A stretch of 6,154 nt of DNA, from the NCBI GenBank assembly GCA_903927495.1, contig CAIYNH010000896.1, forward strand, positions 1 through 6,154, given 5' to 3'. Positions within the stretch are counted from its first letter, which is position 1. Every line of letters begins with the position of its first letter. Source of the DNA: an uncultured beta proteobacterium. GTDB taxonomy: Bacteria > Pseudomonadota > Gammaproteobacteria > Burkholderiales > Burkholderiaceae_C. Under the pieces are notes generated by a model. The model worked only from the letters and a program-made list of their open reading frames with translations, ran no database searches and had not been told where the DNA came from. The translations under genes were made by a program, and so were the position numbers. Positions 5,738 through 6,154 of this stretch are shown piece by piece.

Positions 5738-6154
5738 ATGCAATTTGCCCAACGACTCGATGCCATCGAGACCTCTGCGATACGGGAATTATTCAAACTG
5801 CTGGGCAAGCCCGGCATCATCAGTTTTGCCGGAGGGTTTCCAGACCCGGCCCTGTTCGATGTGCAAGGCATTGCGCAGGCAAGCCAGGCCGTGCTGGCCG
5901 GCAACCCTGGGCCGGTGCTGCAATACGGTGCCACTGAGGGTTATCAGCCACTGCGCGAAGCCATAAGCGGGTTCATGGCCAAGAAAGGCGCAACGGCAGC
6001 ACCTGACGGCCTGATTGTCACTACCGGCAGTCAGCAAGCGCTTGATTTGATCGGAAAAACCATGATCTCCCCGGGTGACAAGGTGATTGTCGAGGCCCCC
6101 ACTTTTTTGGCCACCATCCAGTGCTTTCGGCTCTATGGTGCCGAAATCATTGGG
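5738..6154 (+). CDS. PLP-dependent aminotransferase, fold type I, LysN/2-aminoadipate-type (N-terminal part, cut by window edge)
   Basis: The frame is open from ATG 5738 to the right edge, giving 139 residues of a protein expected to be near 400. It is likely a cytosolic class I/II transaminase using pyridoxal phosphate. Visible motifs are ISFAGGFPDPALF at 28-40, LQYGATEGYQPLREAI at 61-76, the cofactor-phosphate region TTGSQQALDLIGK at 95-107 and the PGDKVIVEAPTFLATIQCF segment at 112-130. This wording matches the stand-alone aminotransferases related to LysN and to the catalytic half of MocR regulators; translation starts directly at the aminotransferase part, so no N-terminal GntR DNA-binding domain is fused. 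GAGAG at 5724-5728 gives a ribosome site at 9 nt. The PLP lysine and substrate arginine lie outside the window, so the substrate cannot be fixed; 2-aminoadipate, aromatic or branched-chain amino acids are all possible. Confidence 0.88.
   Translation, partial: MQFAQRLDAIETSAIRELFKLLGKPGIISFAGGFPDPALFDVQGIAQASQAVLAGNPGPVLQYGATEGYQPLREAISGFMAKKGATAAPDGLIVTTGSQQALDLIGKTMISPGDKVIVEAPTFLATIQCFRLYGAEIIG

Overview
The window (6,154 bp, moderately GC-rich) looks like ordinary chromosomal housekeeping and signalling DNA from a betaproteobacterium, probably Burkholderiales/Comamonadaceae (Rhodoferax/Polaromonas-like). That placement is an inference. It rests on remembered family wording in the cobyric acid synthase (N-terminal GTTSGAGKSW, later AQNMSNNARVV and LPMWW-HGLPEEDG) and on overall protein character, not on a search. 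I see no tRNA, rRNA, CRISPR array, insertion sequence, integrase or phage gene.

Layout from left to right: (1) the 3' end of a succinate-semialdehyde dehydrogenase gene (gabD-like, + strand, cut by the left edge, ending at 470); (2) a 129-bp gap holding nested, AT-rich inverted repeats; (3) a complete cobQ (cobyric acid synthase, +, 600-2165); (4) a convergent 30-bp gap; (5) a MASE1-PAS-GGDEF diguanylate cyclase gene (-, 2196-4001); (6) a 166-bp leader/intergenic region holding a leader hairpin, a second inverted repeat and a Rho-independent terminator that overlaps the nth stop codon; (7) nth, endonuclease III (-, 4168-4806); (8) an HDOD-domain gene (-, 4810-5610) whose stop codon lies 3 bp before the nth start, so the two form an HDOD-nth operon; (9) a 127-bp divergent intergenic region with an 11-bp tandem repeat, an overlapping inverted repeat and a candidate promoter; (10) the 5' part of a PLP-dependent fold-type-I aminotransferase gene (+, from 5738, cut by the right edge).

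The genes serve separate jobs: GABA/succinate-semialdehyde catabolism, cobalamin synthesis, c-di-GMP signalling, base-excision repair and amino-acid transamination. The only clear transcription unit is HDOD-nth, closed by its own terminator, so the diguanylate cyclase gene downstream most likely has its own promoter. No cob, rnf or gab partner genes are seen next to their usual relatives. I found no sign of a previously undescribed system. The points most worth a second look are the terminator built into the end of nth, the two inverted repeats upstream of the diguanylate cyclase, the degenerate HD motif of the HDOD protein, and the helical-turn tandem repeat between the divergent HDOD and aminotransferase genes.
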